Shown: piece after piece, positions 5,197-6,221 of the stretch
How positions within the stretch are numbered: position 1 is the stretch's first letter
Layout: every line of letters begins with the position of its first letter
Source: an uncultured Methanobrevibacter sp.
GTDB taxonomy: Archaea; Methanobacteriota; Methanobacteria; Methanobacteriales; Methanobacteriaceae
Assembly: GCA_946611495.1 (NCBI GenBank)
Contig: CAMODR010000085.1
Coordinates: 1-6,221 of the forward strand
Length of the DNA stretch: 6,221 bases
Reading direction: 5' to 3'
Position numbers and translations under genes: made by a program
Notes under the pieces: model-generated
Database searches by the model: none
Told to the model about the DNA's origin: nothing
What the model saw: the letters and a program-made list of their open reading frames with translations, nothing else

Positions 5197-6218
5197 AAAG
5201 CATTAGAAATGGAGTTTTTGGACATATAGTTGGAGATGCATTAGGATTGCCTGTACAATTCTTCCCAAGGGAAGACCGTGAGAGAGAACCTGTTGACGAC
5301 ATGATAGGATACGGATCATTCGATCTTCCGCCTGGAAGCTGGTCAGATGACGGTAGCCTAACTCTTGCAACAATTGACGGCCTTACTAAAAGTTTTAAAG
5401 AAAATTATGATGAGAATGAGGAGAAAAACTTGAATGAAATCATTGACTATGAAATGATTATGGAAAACTTCTCCAGATGGCTTAATGAGGGAGAATTCAC
5501 TCCATATGACTTTGCTTATGATATAGGCGGTGCCACCATGGATGGCATTAGAAGATATGATGGGGGCTGCGAAGCAATAATGTCTGGAGGCATAGGAGAG
5601 CGTGACAACGGTAATGGATCTCTTATGAGAATCTTACCCTTAGCATTCCTTATTTATTCATTAAGCCAGAAATATCAAATTAGCATGGAAGATAGGATGG
5701 AAGCAGTTCATAAATTATCTTCACTTACCCATAGACATATAAGAAGCCAGATATCCTGTGGAATCTATGTAAACATTGCTCTTGAATTTATTGAGAATTT
5801 CGAGAATGATAAGGGCAGGGATTTGGAGGGCCTAATAGATAATGGAATAAAAAACTCAATGAGATATTATATGGAAGACCCATCCTTTAAAGATGAATTA
5901 CACCATTTCATTAGGGTTTATATTGATATTCAAAGTCTTCCTAAAGATGAAATCAAAAGCGGAGGATACACAATATCAAGCCTTGAAGCTTCCATATGGT
6001 GCTTGCTTAACAATTACAATTATAAGGACACTGTCCTTGAGGCTGTAAATCTTGGATACGATACTGATACAACTGCATGCATTGTAGGAGGCCTTGCTGG
6101 TATCTACTATGGCTATGAAGAGATACCTGAAGACTGGATCAATCAATTAGCTAAGTTAGATTATATAAATGAGATAGTTGATGAGTTTACTGATTGCATT
6201 AGTTCAATTAATAAATAA
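5193..6218 (+). CDS. ADP-ribosylglycohydrolase, DraG/ARH family
   Basis: The protein should hydrolyse ADP-ribose from a modified protein, nucleic acid or small molecule, using a pair of bound Mg ions in an all-helical fold. Family motifs are in order and complete: GHIVGDALGLPVQF (10-23), PGSWSDDGSLTLA (47-59), YDIGGAT (109-115), RDNGNGSLMRILPLA (137-151), LTHRH (178-182), SSLEASIWCLL (262-272) and NLGYDTDTTACIVGGLAG (286-303). D52, D53, D290, D292 and T293 are the expected metal ligands. The length of 341 residues is usual for the family. The Thr often seen after the first Asp pair is Gly54 here, a variant I recall from some prokaryotic members. Residues 66-85 form an acidic Asn/Glu-rich insert. 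The start is set by GGGGG (5181-5185) and the 4-bp overlap with the gene before. The substrate is unknown and no ADP-ribosyltransferase is visible nearby. The gene ends three bases before the window edge. Confidence 0.95.
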   Translation: MKSIRNGVFGHIVGDALGLPVQFFPREDREREPVDDMIGYGSFDLPPGSWSDDGSLTLATIDGLTKSFKENYDENEEKNLNEIIDYEMIMENFSRWLNEGEFTPYDFAYDIGGATMDGIRRYDGGCEAIMSGGIGERDNGNGSLMRILPLAFLIYSLSQKYQISMEDRMEAVHKLSSLTHRHIRSQISCGIYVNIALEFIENFENDKGRDLEGLIDNGIKNSMRYYMEDPSFKDELHHFIRVYIDIQSLPKDEIKSGGYTISSLEASIWCLLNNYNYKDTVLEAVNLGYDTDTTACIVGGLAGIYYGYEEIPEDWINQLAKLDYINEIVDEFTDCISSINK

Positions 6219-6221
6219 AAA

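Overview
The window looks like chromosomal DNA from an A+T-rich methanogenic archaeon, most likely Methanobrevibacter or a close relative (Methanobacteriales). This is inferred from three things: TATA boxes of the TTTATATA type, some with purine-rich BRE-like sequence in front; strong G-rich Shine-Dalgarno sites (GGGGG or GGTGAT) a few bases before the ATGs; and Lys/Ile/Asn/Glu-rich proteins separated by very A+T-rich spacers. No rRNA, tRNA, insertion sequence or CRISPR array is visible.

Layout. Positions 1-3194 hold, on the minus strand, a large UvrD/AddA-like helicase fused to a RecB-family nuclease. It is cut by the left edge of the window just before its last expected iron-sulfur cysteine. 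Positions 3195-3839 are a 645-bp intergenic region between divergent genes. It contains the helicase promoter, a perfect 14-bp palindrome, a 3-copy 9-bp tandem repeat, and an orphan plus-strand promoter followed by a C-rich stretch, a T7 run and a long A+T-rich hairpin. The last group could be a small RNA gene or a long regulated leader. Positions 3840-4400 encode a 186-residue protein that I read as four diverged copies of one beta-hairpin unit, similar in pattern to AbrB/DUF2080-like modules.

Positions 4484-6218 look like one three-gene operon behind a good TATA box at 4440-4450. It encodes two small proteins of unknown function (99 and 128 residues) and an ADP-ribosylglycohydrolase of the DraG/ARH family. 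The last two genes overlap by 4 bp, which suggests coupled translation.

Functionally, the helicase-nuclease should act in DNA end processing and recombinational repair. The DraG-family enzyme should remove ADP-ribose from a protein, nucleic acid or small molecule. The two unknown proteins travelling with it are the best candidates for an undescribed system. No ADP-ribosyltransferase is visible here, so any modification/de-modification pair would need a partner elsewhere. No single feature proves a new system.
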